Assembly (NCBI GenBank): GCA_030248065.1 | Contig: JASAMV010007517.1 | Span: 1-64,000 of the forward strand | Direction: 5' to 3' | DNA length: 64,000 nt | DNA from: Rhynchonema sp. JSB1_4 | Taxonomy: Eukaryota > Nematoda > Chromadorea > Monhysterida > Xyalidae | Shown: piece after piece, positions 11,823 to 24,400 of the stretch | Layout: every line of letters starts with the position of its first letter | Numbering within the stretch: the stretch's first letter is position 1 | Position numbers and translations under genes: made by a program | Notes under the pieces: generated by a model | Told to the model about the DNA's origin: nothing | The model's database searches: none | Seen by the model: the letters and a program-made list of their open reading frames with translations, nothing else

Positions 11823-14800
11823 ATGCCGGTGCAAAATCCCCTACACGCGACGGTGCTGTGTGTGCTCTGGGCCTTGGCCTATTGCGCCCCGATGGACCCG
11901 AATGTCAGATTTATCGAACCATATCAATCACCAGTCACCAGCGAGGACAAGAGCAGAACAATGAAGTTGACCTACGTGAAACAATTTGATAAGGAACATG
12001 CAACGGTAAGCTGGTCAATGAAACACTTTTGAAAAAATCAAAATTGTAAATTATGGTCATGGAATTTATGACTCAATAATGAAAACTTAATTTACAGGCC
12101 TACCTGAAAGAATTCGGCTACTTCAAGAAAGCTGCAGGTGATTTCACACAAGCACTTGGATTGTTCCAAACGTTTGCCGAACTGCCAGTCACGGGGGTGC
12201 TGGACCAAACGACCATTGACAAAATGAGACAACCCAGATGTGGCAACAGGTCCGTGTGTACTCGGGCGTCCATTTTGGAACATTGAAATGTCCATTGCGT
12301 TTGTCTACTTGACCGCATCTTGGTGCAGTCTGTTGTCATATGGCCTTAGAGCAATGGGCAGTTTCGGTCACCAGGTCCAGTTCAGTATGACTACATGAAG
12401 TGATGTTTCAGAGACATTGAGGAGGACTACGAAGAACTACCCAATCCACTTGACTCCGAGACGATTGGCAAATCATCGACATCAAATCACACCAGACAGA
12501 AACGATACGTCATTGAAGGTACAAAAGCCCGGTTGAAACTTATTGAACTGCTTATGTTTGAACGTTTTGAAAATTTAGGTTCCTACTGGGGCGTCAAGGA
12601 CATCACATACAAAATCAGTCGATATCCGTCGAATCATCCCGATACCGATATGAAGCCAGAAGAAGTCGATGAAATTATACAACGGGCATTCAAAGTTGGG
12701 AAACTTTTCTTTTTCTTTTCATTTGGCTATATTCAATCGTTGCCTTGAAATATCAGGTGTGGGAAGAGCACAGCCCATTGAGATTCGTGAAAATGAACGA
12801 TCAGGAATCGGTCAACATCGAGATTCTGTTCGCACAAAAATCACACGGAGATGGGGAGCCGTTCGATGGAAGAGGTATAATATAAATAAAACAATAAAGT
12901 AAATGATGAAAACAGAAAAAAGCAGGAAAATCCTGCAGGTCAAATTCTGGCGCACGCATTTTTCCCTCGCTACGGTGGAGACGTCCATTTTGACGATGAT
13001 GAGCCATGGCAGACCCTGAAGGAGAAAGGTAGACTCCATGTGGTTGTGTAGAAAAGATTGTCCGGTATAACTTGAAGTGCACATTTGGCTTGCTTGTGCC
13101 GCCTTTCACAACACTGTGCCTATTTCGCTGTGGGACACCAAATTGAAGCACGCATTAAGACAAGTGTGTTTAGTGGGTGATTTTCCTGTCTGTCGTCACT
13201 ACTTTGCATCAAAATCGGATTAAGCATTGGTCCGCATTCGCAAGATTTTTCTTTGAGATGTTTCACCCGCTGTTGATCCGCTGACTGTGATTCCCACGTG
13301 TGCACCCCACCCACGCACGTGCCCCCCCAATCAACACATTCTAGCACCACAACAGCACGGCAATATGGCACTGCCAGCGACGGCAGACAACTATGGCAGG
13401 GGTCGAAGTGCGGCACAACGGTATTTCACTCATCATCCAACACCGGAGCCGCATGTGGGACGACCTCCGGTGCGCATACCGTTCTGGAATCAATTAGGTA
13501 CCGCACATTGCTGGTTTCTAGCCTTTGGGTTTTATGGTCGGCGGTGTGCACTTTGCTGGCACCAGGGTCAAGGCTGTTTAACCTTGACTTGACAACAACA
13601 TGGTTTTATATAATATGCCTGTCCATGAAACCTCATGCAGCATACCATCAGACCAGCCCGAATGCCAGCAAGGTGCATACACCGAACATGTGTGCCGACT
13701 TGTGAAAAGTGTGCTTTAAATTGCTTGCATCACTCTTTTTTGCACATTTTTGCCTGGTATGTGTATGTTTTCGCTGCCGCGGTTTCTTCGGATTACTGTC
13801 ACTGCTTGAGATACTGGTTTCCTATGTTTGGTGTCAACTTTCCTGTCTCAGCCCGAAAATTTCAACCAGCCTTTATGAATCAGGTATCAACCTGTATTCG
13901 GTCGCGTCACACGAAATCGGCCATTCTCTGGGGCTGAAACATTCAATGGACCATACGGCCCTGATGGCACCCTTCTATCAGGGATATGATGGTGATTCGA
14001 TACATTTGGAGACTGATGATATCAAGGGCTTGCAACATCTGTACGGTGAGGCACTTTCAGATTTGCAACTTTTGTGGACTTTTCAAACTTACGAAATGAA
14101 CCTGATTTTCAGGCAAGCCGCCTGATTCGAAAAATACTTTCGTTCCGTCGAAACCAGAGAAGGTGGGCTTTTTCGGCGCAGCGTCTTCGGACAAGAACCT
14201 GTACGATATTTGTCGTGATCCACGAATTGATGCCATAACGGTGCTCGGTAATGGCAGTACCTATGCGTTCAAGGGTTGGTAATGGTCGAAACATTGCCTT
14301 AGCCACAGCTGTTCATAACACACGTGAGGAACTAATTTGCAGGCCATTTATACTGGAAACTCAACGAGTTATCTTACGAGAAGGGCTACCCACGAAACAT
14401 CAGCTCTGACTGGGATGACCTACCTGGGGACCTCGATGCGGCTGTCACTGACTACGATGGTGACACGTACTTCTTCAAGGTAATCGCGTGATTGATTAAT
14501 TGATTGCTTAGATGATCAACCCTAGCTTCCCTTGTCATTTCAGGGTAATAAATACTGGTTATACGACCCCGACGGCCGACGGTATCGCGGTTATCCACGT
14601 GAGATCTCAGTGGGACTAGTGGACACGCCCAGCGACCTGGATGCTGCCCTCATATGGAATTATGACGAAAAGCCATATTTCTTCAAAGGTGACACTTGCA
14701 TTACCCGGCCCGTTCTCGTTGACGATGACCTGCTCATCGCCCGTCGCGAAATCACACAGCGCTTCGTATACATGTATCTGCATTGTGACAATTTCAATGC

Positions 14801-15554
14801 CCAGTTTTTACAGTGACATGATCGGGAGCCATTGTAAAGAATATTCACCATCTAAAGTGGTAGTTTGAATGTTAACCATTAGATCTTGAACCAAAACAGT
14901 CGCAAGAAAGGCTGTAAGATACATACGACATTGCGCATTGTCATTCTTTGTTCCACACCGTAACCCTTTCAATCGTTGCAGGTGCCCAATTCTGGCAGTA
15001 CTCCCGCTGGGGCATGCCATCCGACTGGCCCCGGGCTGTCAAGGACGTGTTCACGGGGCTGTCCGTTGACGTGCCCAGAAAGATCGATGCCGCGCTCAAA
15101 TGGACGAATAGAAAATCGTATTTATTCTCTGGAACGGTCTACTACAGATTAACGGACAGGGAAATGAAGGTTTGGTTGACCGAGCTGGGGTGCCGATCAT
15201 TGACAGTCCGCCCTGTTTATAGTAACACGATCTGGATCCGGCATTTTCGGCCACCAGAAAGGATGATAGTCCTGTTATCGCTCATACTTGTAGATAACGA
15301 AAATAAGGTGGGGTTACGCGTTCCATGACACGCACAAGGACCTTCTTGAATTGCTTGTGTGCCCCGGTTTATATTGAAAAAAAAACGGCTGTTTCTGACC
15401 TAAAACAGCAAAGGTCATGTAAATGATGAAACATCACCGCTCGTCTTCACAGATAGCGCCCGGCTACCCGCGTGATACGGGCGAATGGTGGTTTGGATGC
15501 GAGTCGAAACCCACACGTGGGAAACGAAGTACAATCGATAGAAGGGACAAGTGA
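11823..15554 (+). CDS. Secreted matrix metalloproteinase with hemopexin domain (MMP copy 1)
   Basis: Twelve exons join in phase to 553 residues: 11823-12005, 12098-12249, 12412-12518, 12579-12694, 12757-12874, 12939-13028, 13884-14045, 14113-14274, 14343-14479, 14544-14688, 14982-15169 and 15453-15554. Order of parts: signal peptide (ending near CAPMD); propeptide with cysteine switch PRCGN (Cys109); furin site RQKR (140-143); M10A catalytic domain with zinc motif HEIGHSLGLKH (265-275) and the Met-turn ALMAP; then a four-blade hemopexin domain closed by the usual Cys pair (DICRDP and FGCES). The structural-zinc histidines (SHGDGEPFDG, LAHAFFP) are present. The furin site implies activation in the secretory pathway. 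There is no C-terminal membrane anchor. Substrates are presumably extracellular matrix proteins. Intron positions largely match the second MMP gene. Confidence 0.96.
14816..14940. repeat. Intronic dispersed repeat, GATCGGGA family
   Basis: Motifs CAGTGACATGATCGGGAGCC and AAAGAATATTCACC occur in the same order as in other copies of this family. It lies in an intron of MMP copy 1. Confidence 0.5.
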
Positions 15555-16357
15555 TATGAAACATTACACAAACGTGTAACACTGCCCTCAGGGTTGGATT
15601 TGGTCAAGCAGTGCTCAATTTGTTTTTTGTCTGAAAAGTGTTGACCTCAATCCAACCCACTCCCTTTTATACAACGAATCGTGTAGTGCAAGAGCAAATG
15701 ATCAAGATTCCGTCTTGTTTGTACCAACGTTTCTTGAAGTCCGTGCATTTATTCCGCGTGTCTGTGTACATTGAGCATGTGATTATTGACAATTTGTTAT
15801 ATGATATGATCAATCTAGTCACAAATTTTATTTTAATTTTTTCTTTCCCGCTTTTTTACAAATCCCCCTATTTTTTCGCTGGGGACTTTTTCGTGGAACT
15901 TTATGTGCTATTGTGGCGACCTGTATTGTGCATAGAACTGTATGAGCGTGGCACATGTGAAATTGAAAAAGAGTTTTTTAGTATTTCGAATTATTTTATC
16001 CTGTACAAAATGCAACGTCAAGATATTTGTTTTGAAAAATATCGAATCATGCGTGATGCAAAAACATTTGCAGATCACAGTGGCGTAAAATACAGTATAT
16101 ACACAGTGTTCACATAATCTAAAGCTGAACAGTCAAAATAAGAAGATGCGTGTGTTCTCAAAATACGTATTGTTGAACAAGATCATTCAAAACAACCAAA
16201 TAGATACGGGGCACTTCCGTTTAAATAAAAAATAAAAAATAAAGCTCTACGCGGCTGACTAGAAATTCCCAATTGAGCTTCATGGCTTCGAAAGCTCAGA
16301 ACAAACGTAGTTCACTTTTCGATCCCTGACTAGAAACAGTCCTCCAAATTCCCTTAA
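15555..16357. other. Convergent intergenic region between MMP copy 1 and the PAN gene
   Basis: This carries the 3' UTRs of two convergent genes. It is AT-rich. AATAAA motifs near 16224-16243 (plus strand) and TTTATT near 15826 (minus strand) are candidate poly(A) signals. The 159-codon frame at 15638-16117 has no recognisable domain and looks fortuitous. Confidence 0.5.
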
Positions 16358-18313
16358 TCACGACAGTAAAATATCCGAAGTGACACATATCTTCTGCCAG
16401 ATCTGCGATATGCGTCTGTGAATGCCCGACCCACGTCCCCGGCCGAAATGACATCTTGTCTCGGTGAAAGGTATGCCCCGATGGTAATATTCATTGTGGT
16501 CAAACAGCAGACATTGACGTGTTCTTCTGAACCTCGAAGCCGGCAGATATTCGAACATGAGACACCTCTCATCGTGTTTACAATGATTCCAACATTGTTC
16601 GGTGAATGACTCCCTGAGTCCATCTACGGTCGGCACCTCGCGCGGTTGACCGCAGTTCAGCACCGTGTGAAACGAATAGTCCTGACGAACGAAATGCACG
16701 CGGTCGCATGTCAGAGCTGTAATCAACGTGTTATTGGAGTGGTGACCACCACTAAAAATGTTTGAGTTCGGGTACGTTTGTTCTCAGCTATGATGTGCAC
16801 AATACTCTTTTCGCTCTGTCATTCACTGACGAGATGCGCAAAAAGACTTCTTCAGTGCAACTGCACCAGATGGCTACCTAACCTCAGCAAGAAGTGAGGG
16901 GCTCGGCCGATGTTAATGTTCTCGTAAGACAACACAACTTACGCGGTCCCTTCCTGACACAGCCGGGTGACATTTCATACAGTTCCCAGGTGTAGTTGCG
17001 TTGTAGCTGACAAGCGCCGCCATTACGAGTGCTTCGATCAGCGTAGAGAATGCACCACGGCCAATTCTCGGTTGAATAGGCGGCAGCCACACAGTCACGA
17101 TTGGTTAGACACTCGATCTTACAGTCCTGGGCGGAAATAGGAGCTCATTTGGGAGCAAAGTAGCAATTTTTCGAAACATCACCAAACCTGTCGCCGTTCA
17201 AACCCGTTCCTGCCGACCATTTCGTACGCCCCAACCATCGGACAACCGGGTTCAGGCAAATAGTCATAGATGCGGATCAGACGCTCGCAATCTGCAATTG
17301 TCATCTGTGTTTTTGGGCTGGCCGTATTGATCATTGGGGAACCCCCTTAGGCTTAGGCCAAACGTAAAAGTGACCCCCATCCGTGTACTCTATCGCAAAA
17401 TCGAAAATTTGCATATTCTCCCCGTATTGTGCATTCACACCGATGATCTGGTGCACCGCCCGCTCGTCTGTGCAAGCAGGTTGAAAACCGCGTTGCATGG
17501 CCCGTGTGGCCGACCAGAGCGCGACTACCAATGGGCATGATAACACAAGATCACTGCTGAAACCTGAATGAACAGGATGAGATTCTTACATTTACCACAA
17601 CGATGAGATCCTTACATTTACCACAACTAACCGAGCGCCTCAGCTGTGGTCGTGGTCGGTGGTGTTGTGGTTCCTGTAGTCGTGGTTGTCGACGTTGTCG
17701 TCGTAGTTACAATAATTGGTTGTTTCGACGACTTTTCATGACGAGTGCTCATGTTGTTTAGCACTGGCATTCGTTCCGTTTCATTATCGTGAATTTCCAT
17801 GGTAAAATTTCCCGCATCCAAAATTACAGTGTTATTCGAAAGTAGTGAATCGAAATCAGTTGAATTGTCCAAGTTTTCTCCACTGCTCTCGAAGATCGAG
17901 GTCGAATTCGCTAGTATGCTCTTGGTGACCAATGTTTCTTCAGCAGAATCACTGCCGCTGGTCTCACTATGCACCCTTCCGGGCGTCGAGGGAGGAACCT
18001 CAGTGGCGGCAGATGATGTTTCAACCTCAATCTCTGCAGGAGTAGTCGTTTTAATCAATGGATTTACAACTTTTGATTCCGACTCCTCAACCTCTGACGT
18101 TGGGATATGTTTCTGAACGATGATTCCACCCGTTAGAACGGCGTTACCCGCTGTTTGAAAGAACAGATGCTTCTTGCGACCTTGGTGCTCGTCAAGACCC
18201 GATGTTTGCGGCTTTTTGTCAATTGTGCCACTGCCTGTGACCACGACCAGCACGCAGCAGGACAGCACAGTGAAGAAACTGAAAAAAAATGCGATGTAGC
18301 TCTTTAGTGACAT
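16358..18313 (-). CDS. Mucin-like secreted or membrane protein with two PAN/apple domains
   Basis: Four exons on the minus strand, 18313-17632, 17291-17188, 17126-16943 and 16716-16358, join in phase to 442 residues. The N terminus has a long hydrophobic segment (MSLKSYIAFFFSFFTVLSCC) that is either signal peptide or signal anchor. A Ser/Thr/Glu-rich region with NxS/T sites follows, ending in a poly-Thr run just before residue 228, as in mucin stalks. Residues about 228-323 form one PAN/apple domain (DCERLI, DCKIECL, DCVAAAYS, SPGC) and 324-442 a second (CDRVHF, CWNHCK, ERCLMFEY, RQCLLF). PAN domains bind proteins or carbohydrates in extracellular proteins. An alternative in-frame Met at 18346 adds 11 residues before the hydrophobic segment; 18313 is preferred for that reason. 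The gene lies between two metalloproteinase genes. Confidence 0.9.
17335..17430. repeat. TTAGGC pair joined to a shared repeat, inside the PAN-gene intron
   Basis: CCCTTAGGCTTAGGCCAAAC is followed by CTATCGCAAAATCGAAAATT. The same junction (TTAGGCCAAAC, then TCTATCGCGAAATCGAAAAT) occurs at 30098-30160. This identifies a dispersed repeat rather than coding sequence. Confidence 0.6.
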
Positions 18314-18899
18314 TTGGATGATGTTATCATGGTGTACATGTGACATTTGAGGCTCACCTGAGGCAGTTCATTTTGCCGACTCACTTCATGGCATTTCGAA
18401 ATTCGATGCGGAGTTGCAATTTATGATTGTCTTTTATGTCGCGCAATCTGAAAATGTTAAAAAACTGCAAATTGAGAGAACTCGTGACAGGACAAAATGG
18501 GCGGCGTTTAGACACAAAGATGACATTACCGTTTACACAAATCATCGATTCAAACTTTTACTACTGGCGCCTGACAAGTACGAAATACGAGGTCAAACTG
18601 TCTGCAGGTGCTGCTAATTTTATGAATGGTCGCAGAATTACGATATCATAACACAGTTGTACCAAGTGCACACGGGTGTTAGCGAAAAAAAGCTCTTGCG
18701 AGCGAAACTGGACTGCAATCTGTGTGTGCGGTGTGTCAGTTTCGTGCAGCAACTGGGCAGAGTGGGAAACTTCGGAGATCGGTCCGGTTTCCGATTGATT
18801 CGCGTACATGTTGCGTCTGTGATACACAAACTATTCCGTTTGTGGACGTTGAAACGTCACAAACACAAAAACAGGTCAGAGTGACATAAAAATGCCTCG

Positions 18900-19060
18900 C
18901 TGATGTTTCACGGGTCGTTTCTCAGACATGCAGTGATGGTTTATGAACACAAAACGAGCCCGTGTTTCTGTGGGGTCATGTGGCCATCAGGTGCATTCCG
19001 CCAACGATGACCAGATGCACCACTCGTCTGCAAAAGTAGTTCAAAACGGGTATAAGTGTC
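18900..19060. repeat. Dispersed repeat, CATGTGGCCATCaGGTGCA family
   Basis: GTCATGTGGCCATCAGGTGC is followed by ACGATGACC and a second GTGCA-like box. Related copies lie near 22640-22830, 23040-23260, 24090-24190, 26600-26660 and 34430-34540. Confidence 0.55.
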
Positions 19061-20933
19061 TGGAACCGCATTGTCATACAACTCACAATAAAAGTTCACA
19101 ACTTCAGGACTGTACCAGACCTAACCGATCTTGAACTTAATCGTTGTCATTTGCGGAAAAGGAAACGTGCATCAAACGTCGCACTGCTAAAATTTATTGT
19201 TCTGGTGCAGCGCCGTTTCAACATCTTCATCATACACACACCAACACAGTTTGCAATCAAGAGCGCAAACAAATGGTACAGACGCCGTTCAGTCGCTGCA
19301 TACTAAAAAAATTATGAATGAAACGACTGTCAATTCTTATGACTGCGCTGCTGCTGCAGTATTATACGACAAGCGACACGTTATTTAAGTGTTTAACGTT
19401 AAAAACAGCTAGTGGTACAGATTAAAAACTATCAGATTTTGCCTGACCAGAGTTCGTGGAGTCCGTTGTGATCAGAACGGATTAGCAGTTGAACAGACAC
19501 TGCATGGATAAGTCGCAAAATAGAATGGTGGGGTGGAAGTATCGTTTATTAGCAGGCAACAAATACTGTGTGTAATATCAGTTGCTTTTTTGATTTAAAA
19601 AGTGTTGTTTGTGCACATGACACAAGCAAAGGAAAGAAAGCGCGTGATTTCGACGTCATCGTATTTATAAATATTGGAAAACTATCTGCACCCACACCTT
19701 GTGTAGGTACATGTACCCAATTAGTACGATCCTTCTGTGAGTCATCAACCTGCCGTTCACCGTCAACAGAAAAGTTTCCAGTTTTTGATTTATTGGTGTA
19801 AACAGCGGTGGTGTGCTCCTCACTGTCTGGGAAAAGGCCAGCACATGATTAGAACAAAGTGCAACAAAGGTTCCTGCTGTTCGGGATGTCGCGTGACATC
19901 GCCACCTGTGAGCTGCTCTACACACTGCTCTCCAGTGATGAACCAACACAAATCTCATCACAACATATAAAGATAGGTACAGTATGTAACCGAGCGCAAC
20001 TGCAACGCGCCAATGTTCGCATGTATGTATACCTTACATAACATACTTTTTTTGGAAATGTTCAAAAGTTCTAGGGTCACTGATGCCATGCGTGTGAAGG
20101 AGGTGTCAAATCACCCGAAACCAATTGGTTTAAAGGGTCTACGTTGTGCCTCCAGCCAAATTCTTCTTGTAATTGTCACACAAAAGCGCAAGCGCAACAA
20201 CGGCTTACAACACGTCATCAATCTTTTTGTCTGCTGTAATTCCTGACTGAGTTTGCTGTGAAGCTTCCTGCATTGGTCTTTCATCTTTTCCGCTCGTCAT
20301 TTTGGAAGCCGGGTCTGCCTCTGGGTGACTGAAAGTTTGTGTCAGGTCTATCCCAGACGTTTTACATAGTTTTTTTTACATTCTTCGCGCGTTTAGGGAC
20401 AATAAACGTGAAGCTCAACTGTAGCCACTTCAAAGTTCCGGTGTCACGGGCAACTAAATTCCAAAAGTTTATGCATGGCATAAAATAAATGGAACACACA
20501 TCCTGACTAAAGCAAGAAAAAAGAAAATTTAAAAATTAATATCAAAGATAAAAATGAAAATACGAAAAGTATGGCTGAATAAATTTAGACACAATGGACG
20601 ATAATAACGACATCAATAAACTCATAAATTAAAGCTATTTTGAATATATACTTTTGCAGAACTCCGACTTTTCGGAAAGTGTCGTAATTCAATCATCTTG
20701 AACTTACTGGAGACAAAAAATAAACGAAAAAGGAACAAAACACACTCTCTAGCTATCGAGAAAGTATTTAACCAAGGCCATGGACACTTCAAATTTATTC
20801 TATCACAATTTTATATTCCGGCTTACACTTATGTTGTCAACGCATCTGCCCGTATTTCGTGCAAACGCAGCAGGATGCCTGATGTCGTCAATGCACCGGT
20901 CTCACTCTCCAAGTGTGCTATCGCAACCATGTA

Positions 20934-21296
20934 TAGTCCAACCACGAGCTCATGAGACGACTTTTTTTAAAGCTTGCTTGGCCAGATTTAAAAAATGCAC
21001 CGGGTTACACGGTTTCGAAAAGCAAAAGAAAAAGTTTTACACGGCTTTGAGAGAGGATGACAAGTTCTAGCTGGCTGACCTCAATTTGTTGCGTGCTTGC
21101 GCGAACAGCAACGTTATTCAACACACAAATGTTTTGGGAGTCAAAAGGGAATTTACGCACCGAGGTGGAGAGCGTGTTTTTACCAAATACGTGCGTTTCT
21201 CTGTCTTTCGTTTTCGAAACACGTGGAACGGGAACATCATTGGATCCGCACAAGCCCACTTCAAAAAAGTGGTCTCATGAGCTCGTGATTGGACTA
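20934..21296. mobile_element. TA-flanked MITE with about 40-bp inverted ends
   Basis: The left end TAGTCCAACCACGAGCTCAT pairs with the right end ATGAGCTCGTGATTGGACTA, and pairing continues through GAGAC.ACTTTTTT. Both ends are flanked by TA. No transposase frame lies inside. The TA target and long TIRs suggest a Tc1/mariner-like non-autonomous element. Confidence 0.7.
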
Positions 21297-21424
21297 TATG
21301 TATATTCATTTCATTGTGCTTATGTTGCTGTCGTCGCGCTATAGCTTGCACGCACGAATTACCTTCAGCTGCGACGACAACAGTAACAATAGCCTATTCT
21401 AAGCAAGTGTGGGCAGATGGGTAT

Positions 21425-24400
21425 CTAAGCCGGTTTCAAATTGTTACAACCAAAGAGTTCTGTTGTGCTTCTTGGGTAGTTGGATGCAGCCTGAAAGAAA
21501 GAAGTAAAGGAACGTATTGGGAAGCACGAGAAAGTATGCTCAAATTCAGGGCGGACCTAGGTTATCCGGAATCCGCAACACGGAAGTAATTTGCGTGTAA
21601 AAACACAAAATATTTCAGAAATATTTCCGGATTCCGTTAAATTTTTCATGCATTAATCGTCCGGAATCCGGAAATATTATCGGATTCCAGTCTCCGAATT
21701 TAACCTAAGTCAAAATGAATAATGACAAAGGTCAAGCCAACCTTTAGATTCAATCTATCATCGACTTCCACCCTGTAGTATTCACTGCCACTAAATAGTA
21801 GCAGTGTATTGTTCTCAAGTCGTAGTGCGGCATCGACCGTCTGCAATTGTGGCGAAATCGTGCTCAACGACTGAGGAGCCTGGGTTGGTCGACCGGTGGA
21901 ACGTTCACTGAGGAAGTACCGGCCACCTGTAGGACAAAGTGGTTGAGCTCCACACTGTATCATCTGTCAAAGCGAGGGCCAATGGGCATGATAACAACAA
22001 TGCCGACATCCCCCCTGATGACCTTGAATGGGCTTTTCTGGCAGTGTGAACAGTGAGCTTTGCCCGTTTCGCCCAGTTTTCACAAACAGACGGGTCACTT
22101 ATCAATGCCTGATGTACCAACATAGTACCTTGAAAGAAATACACCAAATGGTCGTGTGTGGCGTCTGATGTGACTCTGAGCACGGCGTCAAGTTTATCTG
22201 TCGGCAATTGTTTGTAGAGCATCATGTCCTGGAAATCTATTCGATTGCTGATTGCCTCTGGCCGCTCCCCCGGCGCTGACATGGCGAAATCGTATTCCCA
22301 CGCTTGGCGACCCTGAAAGTTGGGAAAAGAAAAATATTTGATTTGATTGATTGTGTCATTTCGTTTTTCGATGATGTGTTTAGTGTGGGTGAACATGAGT
22401 CACCTTCCTTTTGGCTTCTTTCTACTCAAAATTTTGAAATTTACTGACGCACAACTTGACACAAGGCTCATTACACAAACCTGAAACACCCTGGTGTACG
22501 AATAGTGGTCAGTGAAAACAGCGTCGATGTGCGACGGTGAATCAACGCCATTGAAAAACTGCGCCAGCGTTTTCGGTTTCGACAATTTGAAGTACGGAGA
22601 TTTGTCGATCACGTGATACACGTGGTTGCCTGAATGTCACGGAAATTTATGCATGTGACTATTGGATATGACGACCTTCGTGCTTGTGCGCAAACAGTGA
22701 TGCTTTATGCGAGCATAAAACCAGCTCGTGTGGCACGGCACGGTTTTTGAGGTCACGTGGCCATCTGAATTCGCTCTGACGATGACCTGGCGCACCGCTC
22801 TTTTGTGAAGACAGGTCGCAACGGGCATTCAAAACACATGCTGCACAAATCACATTGAAACATCACCAACCTTTGATCAAGTACGTGTCCTGGTCGTATT
22901 TTGTCTGATGCACACTGAATGCCGCATCGATGCTTGGGTCGGCGCAAAGGTGTTTTTGGACACAAACCAATTGCTCGGATGTGGTCTTCAGCTCGTCGCA
23001 CGACTGGCGGGCCGCTGAAACATTATTGTTCTCAGGACAGGACACTGAAAAAAGCATCACGACTGAAACACATTGTGATGCCGATGGGCATGATAACAGG
23101 AATGAGGGCAATCGCGCAACATCTCACAATTTCGCCTTGACTGTTTGTGCGTCTTTTAGGTCTCCCTGTCCATCTGGTGCATTGGCACTGACGGTGATCT
23201 GACTTGCCGCGAGTCTGCGAAAGCAGGTCAAAACGGGAAACCAAAAACACATTGCTGCGCAACTCACAGGATGCACACTGCAAGCACCAAGAAATTGAAA
23301 CAGCATCAACTCACAATACAACGATCGAATGCCATCAATATCGTCCTTCTTCAAATCGATGTCAATGTTATCGAACCCATAATAGTCCGGTCGCATCACC
23401 GAGTTCTGATCACGTGAATGTGCCATGCCCAACGCGTGACCGATCTCGTGAGTTGCCACCCACATCAGGTTACGACCTGCGAATTGATGTGCAACGGTAT
23501 TCAAATTTGAATTGGAAATACTATTAAAACTTGCAGTTTCTGGCAGCCACTTGTTTGGCTGCATAGGAACGATAAAAATTGGACGGTGAAATAAGATTCC
23601 CCTGGTGTCATCGTGCATGCCTATGCCCTTGGAATCATCCGAGGCCTCTTTATGGCAAATTCACAAACTATGGTCCAGAACGAAACTGGTACATACATGG
23701 GACCAGACCTTGGTCACAATATGTTTTTGTAATCGAAGGACATTACATTCACTGATGCCACTGATTTTGACAAGAGTACAAGCCTTTCACAGGAAGTCCA
23801 TAACCCAAAACCCACCCAGTCCCCGGCCAGTGGCGACCCAGGCCTCCTCATTGTCAAAATGTATCATTCCGGATCGTCTGTCATCCGGATAGAACGCATG
23901 ACCCAGCACATTGCCGGGACCATCAAATTCCATCTGATCGCCATGAGCGCCAGACTCAAATCGAATGTTGAAATTGGCCGATTCGGTTTCGTTGTATTTG
24001 GCGACCACGAAATCGCGCTCGATGTACTTTTGCCAGACCTGTGTATAGATGGCGAAATTGAGGTCATCATGCACTGATGATCATCCAATACGGCGAGGTC
24101 TCATGGCCGGCCATCTGGTGCATTTGCCCTGATGATGCCCTGGTGCACGACTGCCTCTCTGAGAAGAAAATGCATAACGGCACGGCACCGTACAACTTGA
24201 CGCACCTTGAATGCCCGATCGATTGTTATCTCTGTCGAAGTGACATCGATTAGCTTGGACGCAGCACTGTTTGATATGTGATACGAAATGATGGCACTTT
24301 CGATACGACCGCGCTCTGCAAAATGAAACGCAACAATGTGTTTATGCCGTGATTCTTCTTGCTGGTAACCCGGTGTGTGACGTGACCCTCTTGATCTTCT

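Larger units (their letters stand above)
18314..21424. other. Intergenic region between the PAN gene and MMP copy 2
   Basis: Roughly 3.1 kb without a supportable exon. It contains a copy of the GGTGCA-type dispersed repeat (about 18900-19060), an AT-rich patch (20500-20660) and a MITE (20934-21296). The 5' region of the PAN gene and the 3' UTR of MMP copy 2 must lie here. Confidence 0.5.

Noticed and set aside
17331..17546. Possible extra exon of the PAN gene
   Set aside because: The frame runs through a TTAGGC pair and sequence shared with the repeat at 30100. Exon phases of the PAN gene join perfectly without it.
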